In this document: positions 35,157 to 43,390 of the stretch, in pieces
How positions within the stretch are numbered: the stretch's first letter is position 1
Layout of the letters: each line of letters begins with the position of its first letter
Source of the DNA: an uncultured Fluviicola sp.
Lineage (GTDB): Bacteria > Bacteroidota > Bacteroidia > Flavobacteriales > Crocinitomicaceae
Direction of reading: 5' to 3'
Length of the DNA: 64,000 nt
NCBI RefSeq assembly: GCF_946478805.1
Contig: NZ_CAMLDC010000007.1
Span: 62,001 to 126,000, forward strand
Notes under the pieces: model-generated
What the model was told of the DNA's origin: nothing
The model's database searches: none
Seen by the model: only the letters and a program-made list of their open reading frames with translations
Translations under genes and position numbers: made by a program

Positions 35157-36483
35157 TTTCCTGAATTGTTTTAATCATTTTTATTCTTCGTTTATCGGAA
35201 CTTTCAACAACTAATTTGATGTTTCCGCAGCGAATGTATTCGTTATTTCTCAGAATTCTGCCCGCATGCTCGATAATAAATCCACCAATTGTATCGGATT
35301 CTCCCTTTGTCTGTTCAAAATCTTTCCCGTCAATCTCCAAAACCTTGTAGAAATCAACCAGTGACGTCCTTCCTTCAAACAGGTAGGTTGAATCATCAAT
35401 TTTTGTGTAGATCAGATCATCATCGTCAAACTCATCCGTGATATCTCCTACAATTTCTTCCAGTACGTCCTCCAATGTCACTAATCCATTGGCGCCTCCA
35501 TATTCATCCACGACAATTGCCATGTGCATCTTCATATCCTGGAATTCCTTCAGCAGATCGTCGATCTTTTTGTTCTCGGGAATAAAATACGGTTTTCGCA
35601 TGAGAGTTGCCCAGTCAAACAATTCGTTATTGATGAAAGGAAGCAAATCCTTGATATACAATATTCCAATCACATTGTCGAATGAAGTTTCATGAATCGG
35701 AATTCGCGAATAACCTGCATCCAAAACCACATCCAGGACCTCTAGAAAACTTGCTTCATTGGAAATGGTTACAATATCCAACCGGGATTTCATGATTTGT
35801 CGCACCTCGGTATTTCCAAATTTGATGATTCCTTCCAGGATTCGATGATCGTCTTCATTGTCGGAATCTTCTTTTGTCAACGCCAAAGCATGTTCCAGAT
35901 CATCAGAAGACAAATTGATTCCGCGTTTTTTTGCGCGCTTATTGATCATGGTTGTTCCGTTTACCAGTAACCAACGCATCCATGAAAATGGAGGAAGGAT
36001 GTTGATAAAGATGATCGGATTCGACATGAATCGGGCTGTGGACAAGGTATTTCTTGATGCATAGAGTTTCGGAGCGACTTCACCGAGTAATAACAGGAAT
36101 GTCGTGATTCCGACAACCTCTATCAGGAAACGGATGGTATTCGGTTTGTCCGATTGCGGGAAAAATTGATCGATAACTTCTGTAGCAAGGATGATGATGC
36201 AAACGTTGATAAAGTTGTTAGCGATTAAAATAGTTGCGAGCAGGTCTTTCGGTTTCGAAAGTAACTTCAGGATCATTTTTGAGTTTCTGGATTGTTCTTC
36301 CTCCAGGTTTTTCTTTTCAGTTGGCCCTAAAGAAAAAAAAGCGACTTCTGATGCCGACATCAATGCCGAACAGGCAATCAGGATAAAAATAACGATCAGT
36401 GAAATGATGTTGTCAGAAGCATTGAACCCGGCATGAATACTGACGGGAACGATATCTGAACTTAGTCCGGGTATACTATCCAT
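35149..36483 (-). CDS. gldE: Gliding motility-associated protein GldE (CNNM/CBS family)
   Basis: The protein has 444 residues. It has an N-terminal CNNM (DUF21) membrane domain with four helices (about 25-210), two CBS domains (about 225-350, including RIPIHETSFDNVIGILYIKDLL and MAIVVDEYGGANGLVTLEDVLEEIVGDI) and a C-terminal CorC/HlyC domain. The family is related to magnesium and hemolysin-type transporters; GldE can partly replace GldD in Flavobacterium. It lies between ssb (2-base gap) and gldD (8-base overlap). Confidence 0.93.
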   Translation of the reverse strand: MDSIPGLSSDIVPVSIHAGFNASDNIISLIVIFILIACSALMSASEVAFFSLGPTEKKNLEEEQSRNSKMILKLLSKPKDLLATILIANNFINVCIIILATEVIDQFFPQSDKPNTIRFLIEVVGITTFLLLLGEVAPKLYASRNTLSTARFMSNPIIFINILPPFSWMRWLLVNGTTMINKRAKKRGINLSSDDLEHALALTKEDSDNEDDHRILEGIIKFGNTEVRQIMKSRLDIVTISNEASFLEVLDVVLDAGYSRIPIHETSFDNVIGILYIKDLLPFINNELFDWATLMRKPYFIPENKKIDDLLKEFQDMKMHMAIVVDEYGGANGLVTLEDVLEEIVGDITDEFDDDDLIYTKIDDSTYLFEGRTSLVDFYKVLEIDGKDFEQTKGESDTIGGFIIEHAGRILRNNEYIRCGNIKLVVESSDKRRIKMIKTIQEND

Positions 36484-36485
36484 GG

Positions 36486-36935
36486 TTAAAATGGTAGATC
36501 GTCATTAGGACTGATGTCCAAATTCATCGGGCTCGGATTTTGAGGCTCTTCAGTTGGGTATGGAGGATTGTTTGAACTTGCTTGTTTGTCGGGATCATTT
36601 CTGGGAGTCAGAATAGTTAACTCGTCTGCGACTACCTCGGTCGTGTAGCGCGTAGCACCGGCTTGATCGGTCCAGGAACGTGTTTTCAGTTTTCCTTCAA
36701 CGTATACCTTCTGACCTTTGCGTACGTACTTTTCAACCACTTCAGCCAATCCTCTCCAAACGACGATATTGTGCCAATCCGTGTTGTCCTTACGTTCTCC
36801 GGTCGTTCTGTCCGTATACGTTTCAGACGTTGCGATTGAAAAACTTGCGACAATCGCCCCGTTTTCCAGACGTCTCACTTCAGGATCCTTCCCTAAGTTC
36901 CCGATTAAAATCACTTTGTTTACACTGCCTGACAT
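36486..36935 (-). CDS. ssb: Single-stranded DNA-binding protein
   Basis: This 149-residue SSB has an OB fold (about 1-107: VNKVILIGNLGKDPEVR, WHNIVVWRGLAEVVEKYVRKGQKVYVEGKLKTRSW) followed by a flexible linker and the SSB C-terminal tip DDLPF. The tip recruits replication and repair enzymes. It is co-directed with mutY and gldE. A TATATTTG element 18 bases upstream suggests its own promoter. Confidence 0.95.
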   Translation of the reverse strand: MSGSVNKVILIGNLGKDPEVRRLENGAIVASFSIATSETYTDRTTGERKDNTDWHNIVVWRGLAEVVEKYVRKGQKVYVEGKLKTRSWTDQAGATRYTTEVVADELTILTPRNDPDKQASSNNPPYPTEEPQNPSPMNLDISPNDDLPF

Positions 36936-36952
36936 AATTGCGTTTGTAGATA

Positions 36953-36960
36953 CAAATATA
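36953..36960 (-). promoter_or_regulatory. Promoter -7 element for ssb
   Basis: The minus strand reads TATATTTG, a TANNTTTG match, 18 bases before the ATG at 36935. No TTG is found at the right distance upstream, where the palindrome begins. Confidence 0.5.
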
Positions 36961-36967
36961 AAATTAC

Positions 36968-37009
36968 GAATTTCGAATTATGAATTACGAATGAATTGAT
37001 TCGAAATTC
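36968..37009. repeat. Palindrome built from GAATTTCGAAT words upstream of ssb
   Basis: GAATTTCGAAT (36968-36978) and ATTCGAAATTC (36999-37009) are perfect 11-base arms. The 20-base spacer and the flank contain the same word in variants (GAATTACGAAT, AATTATGAATT). Confidence 0.7.
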
Positions 37010-37099
37010 AAAAAATAACCTCAAATGGAATCCATTCCTCTAAGACCTGTTGAAGTTTTGCCTCATTAGAAAGCTATCTAAATAATTCGGTAAGGGCAT

Positions 37100-38110
37100 T
37101 CATGATTTGGAATTGGCTTCAAGGTATTTTTCCATCAAACGATGGATCGGATAATCTTCCAAATGATTTTTTTCTATGAATCTAAAATTCATCCCTTCGA
37201 TTTCAGATTCATCCGTCTTATAGAAGAAGGCATATATATGCTGATGACTCAAGATATGTTTGGTATGATAACTAAGGATTGCAGAATCCTTGAATTCAGA
37301 AGGGATAGTGTCACTTTTACTTTCAATAAGCGGAAATTCGTAGAGTTTTTCCCAAACATCTTTCCCTGTTCTTTGGTCCAATGCGATTTCAGCCCCTTTT
37401 TCAATATGCAGGTAATGGAAATAACGTTTCCGAACCTTCGTTTTTCCTTTCTTTACAGGAAGTTTCTTAATTAATTCAGGGTTGAACGCACTGTTGCAAC
37501 TTTGATTTAAGACACATGATTTACAATCAGGATTGTTCGGGACACACTGAATCGCTCCAAATTCCATGATTGCCTGGTTGAAAAGAGCCGGTTCTGCTTC
37601 GGGAATCAGCGAATCTGCCAGTTCCTGGAACAGTTTTTTTCCTTTCCCTGTATCAATGGGTTCGTCAATTCCATAATAGCGACTAAGGATGCGGTATACA
37701 TTTCCATCGACAACTGCATGTGGAAGATCGAAAGCAAAAGACGAAATTGCAGCAGCTGTATAAGGACCGATTCCCTTTAATTGAATAATTTCATGATAGG
37801 TTTCCGGAAATGTCCCGTTGAATTCATCCCGGACCTGCTGAGCGGTCTTGTGCAAATTTCGTGCACGTGAGTAATACCCTAAACCCTGCCAAAGTTTCAG
37901 GATCGCTTCTTCATCGGCATCGGCAAGTTGAGTCAAAGTTGGATAATTTCCGATGAATTTAAGGTAGTAGTTCATCCCTTGGTCAACCCTTGTTTGTTGC
38001 AAAATGACCTCAGACAACCAGATGAAATAGGGGTTTTTCGTGTTTCTCCAAGGGAGCTCACGAGCATTTAGTCTGTACCAATCGCTTATTAGTAGAACAA
38101 AATCAGCCAT
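37100..38110 (-). CDS. mutY: A/G-specific adenine DNA glycosylase
   Basis: This 336-residue enzyme removes adenine mispaired with 8-oxoguanine. The helix-hairpin-helix block IQLKGIGPYTAAAI precedes the catalytic D135 (VVDGNVYRIL), and E34 lies in LSEVILQQTRVDQ. The 4Fe-4S cysteines are C189, C196, C199 and C205 (C-x6-C-x2-C-x5-C). A C-terminal NUDIX-like domain (about 230-330) recognises 8-oxoG. It heads the mutY-ssb-gldE-gldD order. Divergent from HU. Confidence 0.95.
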   Translation of the reverse strand: MADFVLLISDWYRLNARELPWRNTKNPYFIWLSEVILQQTRVDQGMNYYLKFIGNYPTLTQLADADEEAILKLWQGLGYYSRARNLHKTAQQVRDEFNGTFPETYHEIIQLKGIGPYTAAAISSFAFDLPHAVVDGNVYRILSRYYGIDEPIDTGKGKKLFQELADSLIPEAEPALFNQAIMEFGAIQCVPNNPDCKSCVLNQSCNSAFNPELIKKLPVKKGKTKVRKRYFHYLHIEKGAEIALDQRTGKDVWEKLYEFPLIESKSDTIPSEFKDSAILSYHTKHILSHQHIYAFFYKTDESEIEGMNFRFIEKNHLEDYPIHRLMEKYLEANSKS

Positions 38111-38145
38111 TTAGGGAAAAAATTAATAATTTTTAAAAATAAAGC

Positions 38146-38153
38146 AAAAATAA
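38146..38153 (-). promoter_or_regulatory. Promoter -7 element for mutY
   Basis: The minus strand reads TATTTTTG, matching TANNTTTG, 36 bases before the ATG at 38110. It is back to back with the HU promoter. Confidence 0.45.
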
Positions 38154-38167
38154 ACGCTTTTGCTGAC

Positions 38168-38175
38168 TACTTTTG
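38168..38175 (+). promoter_or_regulatory. Promoter -7 element for the HU gene
   Basis: TACTTTTG matches TANNTTTG, 43 bases before the ATG at 38219. Confidence 0.5.
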
Positions 38176-38218
38176 CACCTGAAAATCACATTGTTGAAAA
38201 ACTTTAATTTATAATAAG

Positions 38219-38509
38219 ATGACAAAGGCAGATATCGTTGCTGAGATTGCAGAGGAAACAGGATTGGAAAGAAATGAAGCACAGAAGGCTGTAGAAGCTT
38301 TTATGACTTCTATTAAAACTTCTTTGACTAAAGGTCAGAACGTTTATTTAAGAGGTTTTGGTAGCTTCATTGTGAAAGAGAGAGCAGAGAAAACAGGGCG
38401 CAATATTTCAAAAAACACGACGATTATTATCCCGGCTCATAATATTCCTTCATTCAAACCGGCTAAAACTTTTGTTGAAGAGGTGAAGAATAAGGTGATT
38501 GTGAAATAA
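38219..38509 (+). CDS. HU-family DNA-binding protein
   Basis: The protein has 96 residues and is an HU/IHF dimerising architectural protein. The N-terminal helices (MTKADIVAEIAEETGLERNEAQKAVEAFM) and the hallmark FGSFIVKERAEKTGRNISKNTTIIIPAHNIPSFKPAKTF with the flexible arm and proline are clear. It bends and packages DNA. It is a single-gene transcript, from its own promoter to a strong terminator 53 bases after its stop. Confidence 0.95.
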   Translation: MTKADIVAEIAEETGLERNEAQKAVEAFMTSIKTSLTKGQNVYLRGFGSFIVKERAEKTGRNISKNTTIIIPAHNIPSFKPAKTFVEEVKNKVIVK

Positions 38510-38533
38510 TTCCATCTTTTTTACTACAACTAG

Positions 38534-38562
38534 TTGTAGCAAAACTTATTTTAATATCTTTG
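38534..38562 (+). promoter_or_regulatory. Promoter for the 30-residue gene, overlapping the HU terminator
   Basis: TTG (38534-38536) and TATCTTTG (38555-38562) are 18 bases apart, a full match. The last base of the -7 element is the first base of the HU terminator stem, so the start site is predicted inside the left arm. Confidence 0.6.
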
Positions 38563-38593
38563 CACTCCTGTTTCACACAGGAGTGCTTTTTTT
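38562..38593 (+). terminator. Rho-independent terminator after HU
   Basis: GCACTCCTGT and ACAGGAGTGC pair perfectly over 10 bases around TTCAC and run into seven T residues. A transcript starting at the overlapping promoter would lack part of the left arm and should not terminate here. Confidence 0.9.
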
Positions 38594-38646
38594 AAAAGCT
38601 ATTGAAATTGAAATAATTGAATTAATAACCATAAAATAATATTGCT

Positions 38647-38739
38647 ATGCCAAGCGGTAAGAAAAGAAAAAGACATAAAATGGCGACGCACAAGCGTAAG
38701 AAAAGACTAAGAAAAAATCGTCATAAAAAGAAGAAATAA
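38647..38739 (+). CDS. 30-residue Lys/Arg-rich protein (COX24/AURKAIP1-like, probable ribosome-associated)
   Basis: The protein is 30 residues long, starting MPSGKKRKRHKMATHKRKKR, with about 60 percent Lys, Arg and His. It is too short for standard ORF calling. The KRKRHKMATHKRKKRLRKNRHKK pattern resembles the C-terminal domain of mitochondrial mS38/COX24, and such mini-proteins are annotated in many Bacteroidota. A ribosomal role fits its charge. It has its own promoter upstream and its own terminator downstream (38764-38795), which supports a real transcribed gene. Confidence 0.75.
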   Translation: MPSGKKRKRHKMATHKRKKRLRKNRHKKKK

Positions 38740-38763
38740 GATCTTCTTAAGATAGTTGGAAGA

Positions 38764-38795
38764 GCTTAGTAAGTTATTTTGCTTACTAAGTTTTT
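38764..38795 (+). terminator. Rho-independent terminator after the 30-residue gene
   Basis: CTTAGTAAG (38765-38773) pairs perfectly with CTTACTAAG (38782-38790), followed by five T residues, 25 bases after the stop codon and 31 bases before the RNase G start. Confidence 0.75.
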
Positions 38796-38825
38796 CTATT
38801 TTAGTTACTTTCTAATTATACGTTC

Positions 38826-40376
38826 GTGAGTTTAGAACTAGTTGTTGACACCCGTGATGGTGGTGTTTGGCTTGCTCTCTTGCGCGATGGGAAATTGATT
38901 GAGTTGCACCAGGAACAGGGTGGAAGTACTGACTTTGCTGTAGGTGATATATACCTTGGGAAAGTTAGGAAAGTAGTACCTAGTTTAAATGCGGCTTTTG
39001 TGGATGTTGGATTCGAGAAGGATGCATTCTTGCATTACCTGGATCTGGGACCACAATTCCAATCTTTGAATAAGTTTACCAAAGATAGCTTGCAAGGGAG
39101 ACAGAATGTCGCCGACTTACTTTACTTTAAGTCGGAAAAAGATATTCCAAAAGACGGGAAAATTACCGAGATTGTATCAACTACATCACCAATATTGGTT
39201 CAGGTTGCGAAAGAACCTATATCAAGCAAAGGACCTCGTTTAAGTGCAGAATTGACACTTGCAGGCCGTTATTTGGTATTAGTGCCATTTTCGGAAAAAG
39301 TTTCCATCTCCCAAAAAATTAAAAGTCAGGAAGAACGCGATCGTTTGCGTCATTTGATGGATGATATCAAGCCAAAAAACTTTGGTGTGATCATTCGTAC
39401 GGTTGCTGAAAACAAAAAGATTGAAGCAATCGACCAGGATCTTCGGAACTTGATGGAGAAGTGGAAGAATATGCATGCAAACCTAAAGCAGGCAACTCCA
39501 CCACGTCGTGTTTTGGGAGAAATTGACAAGACTTCGTCCATCCTTCGTGATCTGTTAAATGCCGATTTTTCAAACATCCATATAAGCAATGAAAAGCTGA
39601 TGGCTGAATTGAAGGAATATATCAGCGGAATTGCACCGGGTCGCGAGAAGATTTTGAAATTGTATGATGGAAAACTCGATATTTTTGAGCGTTTCGGAAT
39701 CAATAAACAGATTAAAACGATGTTTGGTAAGAAAGTTCCTTTGCCTTCCGGCGGTTACCTGATTATCGAGCATACGGAAGCAATGCATGTCGTAGACGTG
39801 AATAGCGGAAACCGAAAAGGTGCAGATGGACAAGAGTCAAATGCGCTTGCAACAAATGTTGAAGCTGCTGAAGAAATTGCCCGTTTACTTCAATTGCGCG
39901 ATATGGGTGGAATCATTTGCATTGATTTCATTGATATGCACGATAAAGAGAATAACAAGGATTTGTATGAGAAGTTGAAGGAATTCATGCGCTCGGACAG
40001 GGCAAAGCATAACATCCTTCCTCCGTCCAAGTTCGGTGTTGTTGAGATCACGCGTCAAAGGGTAAGACCTGAAACGGATATCAATACTTCTGAAACCTGT
40101 CCTACTTGTAATGGTACAGGTGAAGTACAGGCATCTATTCTTTTTGCTGAAGAAATCGAAATGAATCTGAATTTCCTGCTGGGAGATAAAAAAGAGAAAA
40201 AAATTTCGCTGTTGGTTCATCCTTACTTAGAGGCTTACTTCAAGAAAGGATTGATTTCAAAGCGTTGGAAATGGTTCCTCAAATATAAAAAGTGGGTTGA
40301 TGTGCGGGGCGTAACTTCGTATCACTTACTGGAATATAATTTCCTGGATAAAAATAATAACGAAATTGCTCTCTAA
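38826..40376 (+). CDS. rng: Ribonuclease E/G family endoribonuclease
   Basis: This 516-residue protein carries an S1 RNA-binding domain (about 36-125, [24 protein letters not shown]) and the RNase E/G catalytic domain. Metal-binding D324 (VVDVNSG) and D367 (CIDFIDM) are present, and the zinc-link cysteines are C425 and C428 (CPTC). It cuts AU-rich single-stranded RNA in mRNA decay and rRNA maturation. The start is a GTG at 38826, giving [12 protein letters not shown]; no ATG is close. recX follows after 2 bases. Confidence 0.93.
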   Translation: MSLELVVDTRDGGVWLALLRDGKLIELHQEQGGSTDFAVGDIYLGKVRKVVPSLNAAFVDVGFEKDAFLHYLDLGPQFQSLNKFTKDSLQGRQNVADLLYFKSEKDIPKDGKITEIVSTTSPILVQVAKEPISSKGPRLSAELTLAGRYLVLVPFSEKVSISQKIKSQEERDRLRHLMDDIKPKNFGVIIRTVAENKKIEAIDQDLRNLMEKWKNMHANLKQATPPRRVLGEIDKTSSILRDLLNADFSNIHISNEKLMAELKEYISGIAPGREKILKLYDGKLDIFERFGINKQIKTMFGKKVPLPSGGYLIIEHTEAMHVVDVNSGNRKGADGQESNALATNVEAAEEIARLLQLRDMGGIICIDFIDMHDKENNKDLYEKLKEFMRSDRAKHNILPPSKFGVVEITRQRVRPETDINTSETCPTCNGTGEVQASILFAEEIEMNLNFLLGDKKEKKISLLVHPYLEAYFKKGLISKRWKWFLKYKKWVDVRGVTSYHLLEYNFLDKNNNEIAL

Positions 40377-40378
40377 AA

Positions 40379-40852
40379 ATGGGGAGCAATTTTTCGTTTC
40401 TGGAAGCTAAGCACAAAATTGAATCTTACTGTGCTTACCAAGACCGAAGTCATTTCGAAGTGAAAAACAAATTGTTTTCCTGGGGAATAAGTTCAGACCA
40501 GGTTGATCAGTTGCTTGCCTACCTGATTGAAAACAAATTCCTGGATGAAGGTCGTTTTGCCGAATCATATGTTTCCGGGAAACTTAGAATCAAGCATTGG
40601 GGAAGAATCAAGATTAAGCAAGGATTGAGGATAAAGCAAATTCCGGAAAACATCATTCAGTTGGCTTTTAAGACAATCGACCCGGATGAATATTTCTCGA
40701 TCCTGCAGAAAGAAATCAAGAAAAAAGAAAAGGACCTTTCAATGGAGAAAGATCCTTGGAAAAAGAAAGCAAAGGTTCTTCGTTATGCTCAATCAAAAGG
40801 TTTTGAAAACGATTTGATCTACGAGGCTTTGGATTCTTTGGAAGCAGAGTAA
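40379..40852 (+). CDS. recX: Regulatory protein RecX
   Basis: This 157-residue all-helical protein has three RecX repeats: [55 protein letters not shown], and the C-terminal [19 protein letters not shown]. RecX binds RecA filaments and limits recombination. No recA is nearby; instead it is tied to RNase G by a 2-base gap. A large three-hairpin repeat follows its stop. Confidence 0.9.
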   Translation: MGSNFSFLEAKHKIESYCAYQDRSHFEVKNKLFSWGISSDQVDQLLAYLIENKFLDEGRFAESYVSGKLRIKHWGRIKIKQGLRIKQIPENIIQLAFKTIDPDEYFSILQKEIKKKEKDLSMEKDPWKKKAKVLRYAQSKGFENDLIYEALDSLEAE

Positions 40853-40855
40853 TCC

Positions 40856-40940
40856 GCCTCTCCCCTTGAGGGGAGATAGAGAGGGGTGGCTCATATCTGC
40901 TCTTGCCACCTCCCTTAGTCCCTCCTCAAGGAGGGAGAGC
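40856..40940. repeat. GC-rich three-hairpin palindromic element
   Basis: This 85-base element between convergent genes folds as two end hairpins, CTCCCC-TTGA-GGGGAG (40860-40875) and CCCTCC-TCAA-GGAGGG (40920-40935), around a central stem GGTGGC/GCCACC (40885-40890, 40905-40910). The two halves are an imperfect mirror of each other. Its GC content is far above that of its surroundings. Confidence 0.75.
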
Positions 40941-40953
40941 AAATATTTTCTTC

Positions 40954-41574
40954 TTATTTAAACGTCGATTTTTTGAATAAATCAAGTATTTTTTTCTTGT
41001 CAGCATCATTGTTGTAAGCAATCGTGACACTCATGAATTTATTTTTTACAAGAGCAGTCAACAATAATTGATTCGCGAAGTTCTTATTATCCCTGTCAAA
41101 TAGTGAAACCTGGTACGTGTCAAATGTCACTCCGTTGACTTCCAATTTGCCTGCAACCGAATCCAGGGATGTTCGCTGATCCAGGTAATTGGTATAGATC
41201 GTTTCATGAATGTTGCTGATGATTCGTTTGTATTTTGCTTCATCTCCTGAAAATTCTTCCCAATAGGATTGGAAATTGTTATCATAGTTCTTTTGGAAAG
41301 CAAGAGTTCGTTTGATTCCGGACATATCGGAAACAGAATCACCTGCAGCCTGCTTACTACGTTCATCCAGTGATTCCAGGCTCGATTTTGTTGTTACAAT
41401 CCAATTATCGGGAAATTCCATCGTCCAGCCCAAAGCCTGACTTGTAAATTTATTCCCATTGAATGTACCTTCGTCCACTTCTTTTGAGTAATCTTTTTTT
41501 GTACCTCCTCCACAAGCCCCTAATACAAAAAGGGCGATTGATAAAACTGGAATAATTGCGTGTTTCATATTCAT
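40954..41574 (-). CDS. Lipoprotein of unknown function
   Basis: The protein has 206 residues. A signal peptide ends with the lipobox VLGAC (lipidated cysteine about residue 21), and GGGTKKDYSKEVDEGTF follows. The body starts QALGWTMEFPDNWIVTTKSSLE, a block recalling PsbP/photosystem-like or DUF1795-type lipoprotein domains, but the match is not certain. A second Met at 41568 is an alternative start. It ends 14 bases from the three-hairpin element. Confidence 0.65.
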   Translation of the reverse strand: MNMKHAIIPVLSIALFVLGACGGGTKKDYSKEVDEGTFNGNKFTSQALGWTMEFPDNWIVTTKSSLESLDERSKQAAGDSVSDMSGIKRTLAFQKNYDNNFQSYWEEFSGDEAKYKRIISNIHETIYTNYLDQRTSLDSVAGKLEVNGVTFDTYQVSLFDRDNKNFANQLLLTALVKNKFMSVTIAYNNDADKKKILDLFKKSTFK

Positions 41575-41597
41575 ATTACCGGGTTTTGATTCATAAA

Positions 41598-42992
41598 TTA
41601 AATAACAACTATTTTTCGAATGATTTCTTGCGATTTATCTTGCTCATCGTAAAGATGGATTTTAATTTGATATGTTCCCGCAGAAAAATGGATCGGGATG
41701 TCAGCATAGTTGAAATTTTCGCTGGCACCTATTGAAATTTTCTTCCCGCTTAAATCATAAATTTCCCAGTCTGTTCTCACTGTTCCCAGGGGAATGGTTA
41801 ATGAAACGGATGTGTTGCCCGAAACCGGGTTTGGGAATAGATCAATTTCACCATCTGTTAGGGGAAACGACTGAAGCATTCTTTCCTGGTCAAAATGAAG
41901 CAGGAACAAACCGTATTGCCGATCTGAAACAAGGAGTCTTTTGGAAGGAAGGTCTGCAAAAATTCCCCAATTTCCGTTCATCTTGTAAGGATTTTCATCC
42001 GGATACGTATCGTAGTGAGCTATTTCCAAAGGGACATTATAACGGAGGTCAAAGATGCGGAAACCTTCATTGTAGTAGGCGACAAAGGCAAAATCATTCG
42101 TTGCTTTGATATTATGGGGAACAGAGCCATTTTCATAATTGGTCCCAAAATAATTATTGATAGTTACCACCGATCCGTTAAAGCTACAATTCTTTACCCG
42201 TTTACCGTTGGTTTCATCGGCAAATAAATATCGGGTACCATCTGGGGTGAGCCATCCTTGATGATTGTATCCCTGGTCTGTATAAATGGATTTGGAATCG
42301 AGATAAACAGGGGAATTTGTATTGGTGAAATTGTAAACTTTCAATCCGTCATACCCGCAATTCATAATAGCGATTCCATTCCTGACATAGATATCATGAA
42401 CTTCATTCACATCGTTTGGACCACTCCAAAGTTCTTGTAAGGCCAAGGGGTCTGTCAAGGAGAAAATCTTCATTGGAGCATCGATTACCTGTGTGTTTAC
42501 AGTACTTCTATGAATACAGGAATAGAATTTTTCCTGGACACTGTCAATGAAAATATTGTGGACACGACCGAATTGAAGGGTGTCTTCCTTTGCTAAATGA
42601 ATGGAGTCCGGGAGATATTGAAGGTCGATAATTTGCAAGCTGCTCACACCTTCATCACAAACGGCATAAAGATAATGTTTGAAAACTGCGTATTCCCTGT
42701 GTTGAACGAATGTGCTGGAATAACGCCCCTTGACAAATCCTTTTGGAATCAATTGATCCTGTTCGTTGACCAAAAAAACGTGTGTTCCTTCTGTTGATCC
42801 GATAACAGCATATTCTTCACCATTTTGTACAAACCCAAAACAATCGGAATAACGTACTTTGGATGAATTTGAAATGAGGCTGTCCTGATGCCACTGATCA
42901 AGAAGGTTTATATTGTGAAATGATTGACCGAACAATGCCTGGTTTTCACAACCTAAAATCACTAAAAATGCTATTCGGTAAGTCCATTTCAT
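41598..42992 (-). CDS. LVIVD-repeat (choice-of-anchor B-like) protein with T9SS sorting domain
   Basis: This 464-residue secreted protein starts with MKWTYRIAFLVILGCENQALFGQ, a signal peptide. I use the ATG at 42992; a longer frame adds 40 unlikely residues. The body is made of beta-propeller-like repeats (SLQIIDLQYLPDSI, FVAYYNEGFRIFDLRYNVPLEIAHYDTYP) with the DxHDIY-type segment NEVHDIYVRNGIAIMNCGYDGLKVYNF. It ends with a type A T9SS domain (LFPNPVSGNTSVSL, GTYQIKIHLYD). It is likely a surface or secreted protein of unknown binding target. Confidence 0.8.
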   Translation of the reverse strand: MKWTYRIAFLVILGCENQALFGQSFHNINLLDQWHQDSLISNSSKVRYSDCFGFVQNGEEYAVIGSTEGTHVFLVNEQDQLIPKGFVKGRYSSTFVQHREYAVFKHYLYAVCDEGVSSLQIIDLQYLPDSIHLAKEDTLQFGRVHNIFIDSVQEKFYSCIHRSTVNTQVIDAPMKIFSLTDPLALQELWSGPNDVNEVHDIYVRNGIAIMNCGYDGLKVYNFTNTNSPVYLDSKSIYTDQGYNHQGWLTPDGTRYLFADETNGKRVKNCSFNGSVVTINNYFGTNYENGSVPHNIKATNDFAFVAYYNEGFRIFDLRYNVPLEIAHYDTYPDENPYKMNGNWGIFADLPSKRLLVSDRQYGLFLLHFDQERMLQSFPLTDGEIDLFPNPVSGNTSVSLTIPLGTVRTDWEIYDLSGKKISIGASENFNYADIPIHFSAGTYQIKIHLYDEQDKSQEIIRKIVVI

Positions 42993-43039
42993 CACATCCA
43001 AAGATAAGAAAAAGTGATAGTTTTTGAAGAGTATATTAC

Positions 43040-43059
43040 AATCCGTCAGCTGACGGATT
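43040..43059. repeat. Perfect 20-base palindrome with no spacer
   Basis: AATCCGTCAGCTGACGGATT reads the same on both strands. Without a loop it is better suited to protein binding or a mobile-element end than to a terminator. Confidence 0.7.
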
Positions 43060-43274
43060 AGTGAGGTAATAATTTGGGAGACGCATTTATTGAAATAATT
43101 GACAAGTATCAAGTTTATGGGTGAAAGTAAAAGAATATTTCAACTTTGCTTTTCCAATTCCTTTAAATGTACAGAATAGGAAGTGAAATGTAACAGGCAT
43201 TTATTGTGACTATTTCCGACAGATTGGAGTTTTTGAAAGAACGGAAGTGATGCAGGGCCAATACCAAACCTCCG

Positions 43275-43310
43275 TTAATTCAGAATTTGACATTTGACAT
43301 TCGGAATTAA
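43275..43310. repeat. Palindrome with a TTGACAT repeat loop
   Basis: TTAATTCAGAAT and ATTCGGAATTAA pair with one mismatch around a 12-base loop holding two TTGAC words. Confidence 0.6.
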
Positions 43311-43390
43311 TCTAAAAAAAAGTAGAAACTGCATAAATTCGCTGATGGAAGCGGATTTTGAGTATTTTTATCACCTGAAATAAAACCCAC

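Larger units (their letters stand above)
42993..43390. other. 398-base gap with two palindromes, no gene
   Basis: Only short opposite-strand frames occur here and none looks like a protein. The gap holds a 20-base perfect palindrome (43040-43059) and a word-type palindrome (43275-43310). No tRNA-like fold or clear promoter was recognised, except TATTTTTA near 43363, one base short of the -7 consensus. Confidence 0.6.

Noticed and set aside
42993..43390. A tRNA or small RNA gene in the 398-base gap
   Set aside because: I found no cloverleaf or CCA end; only palindromes are visible.
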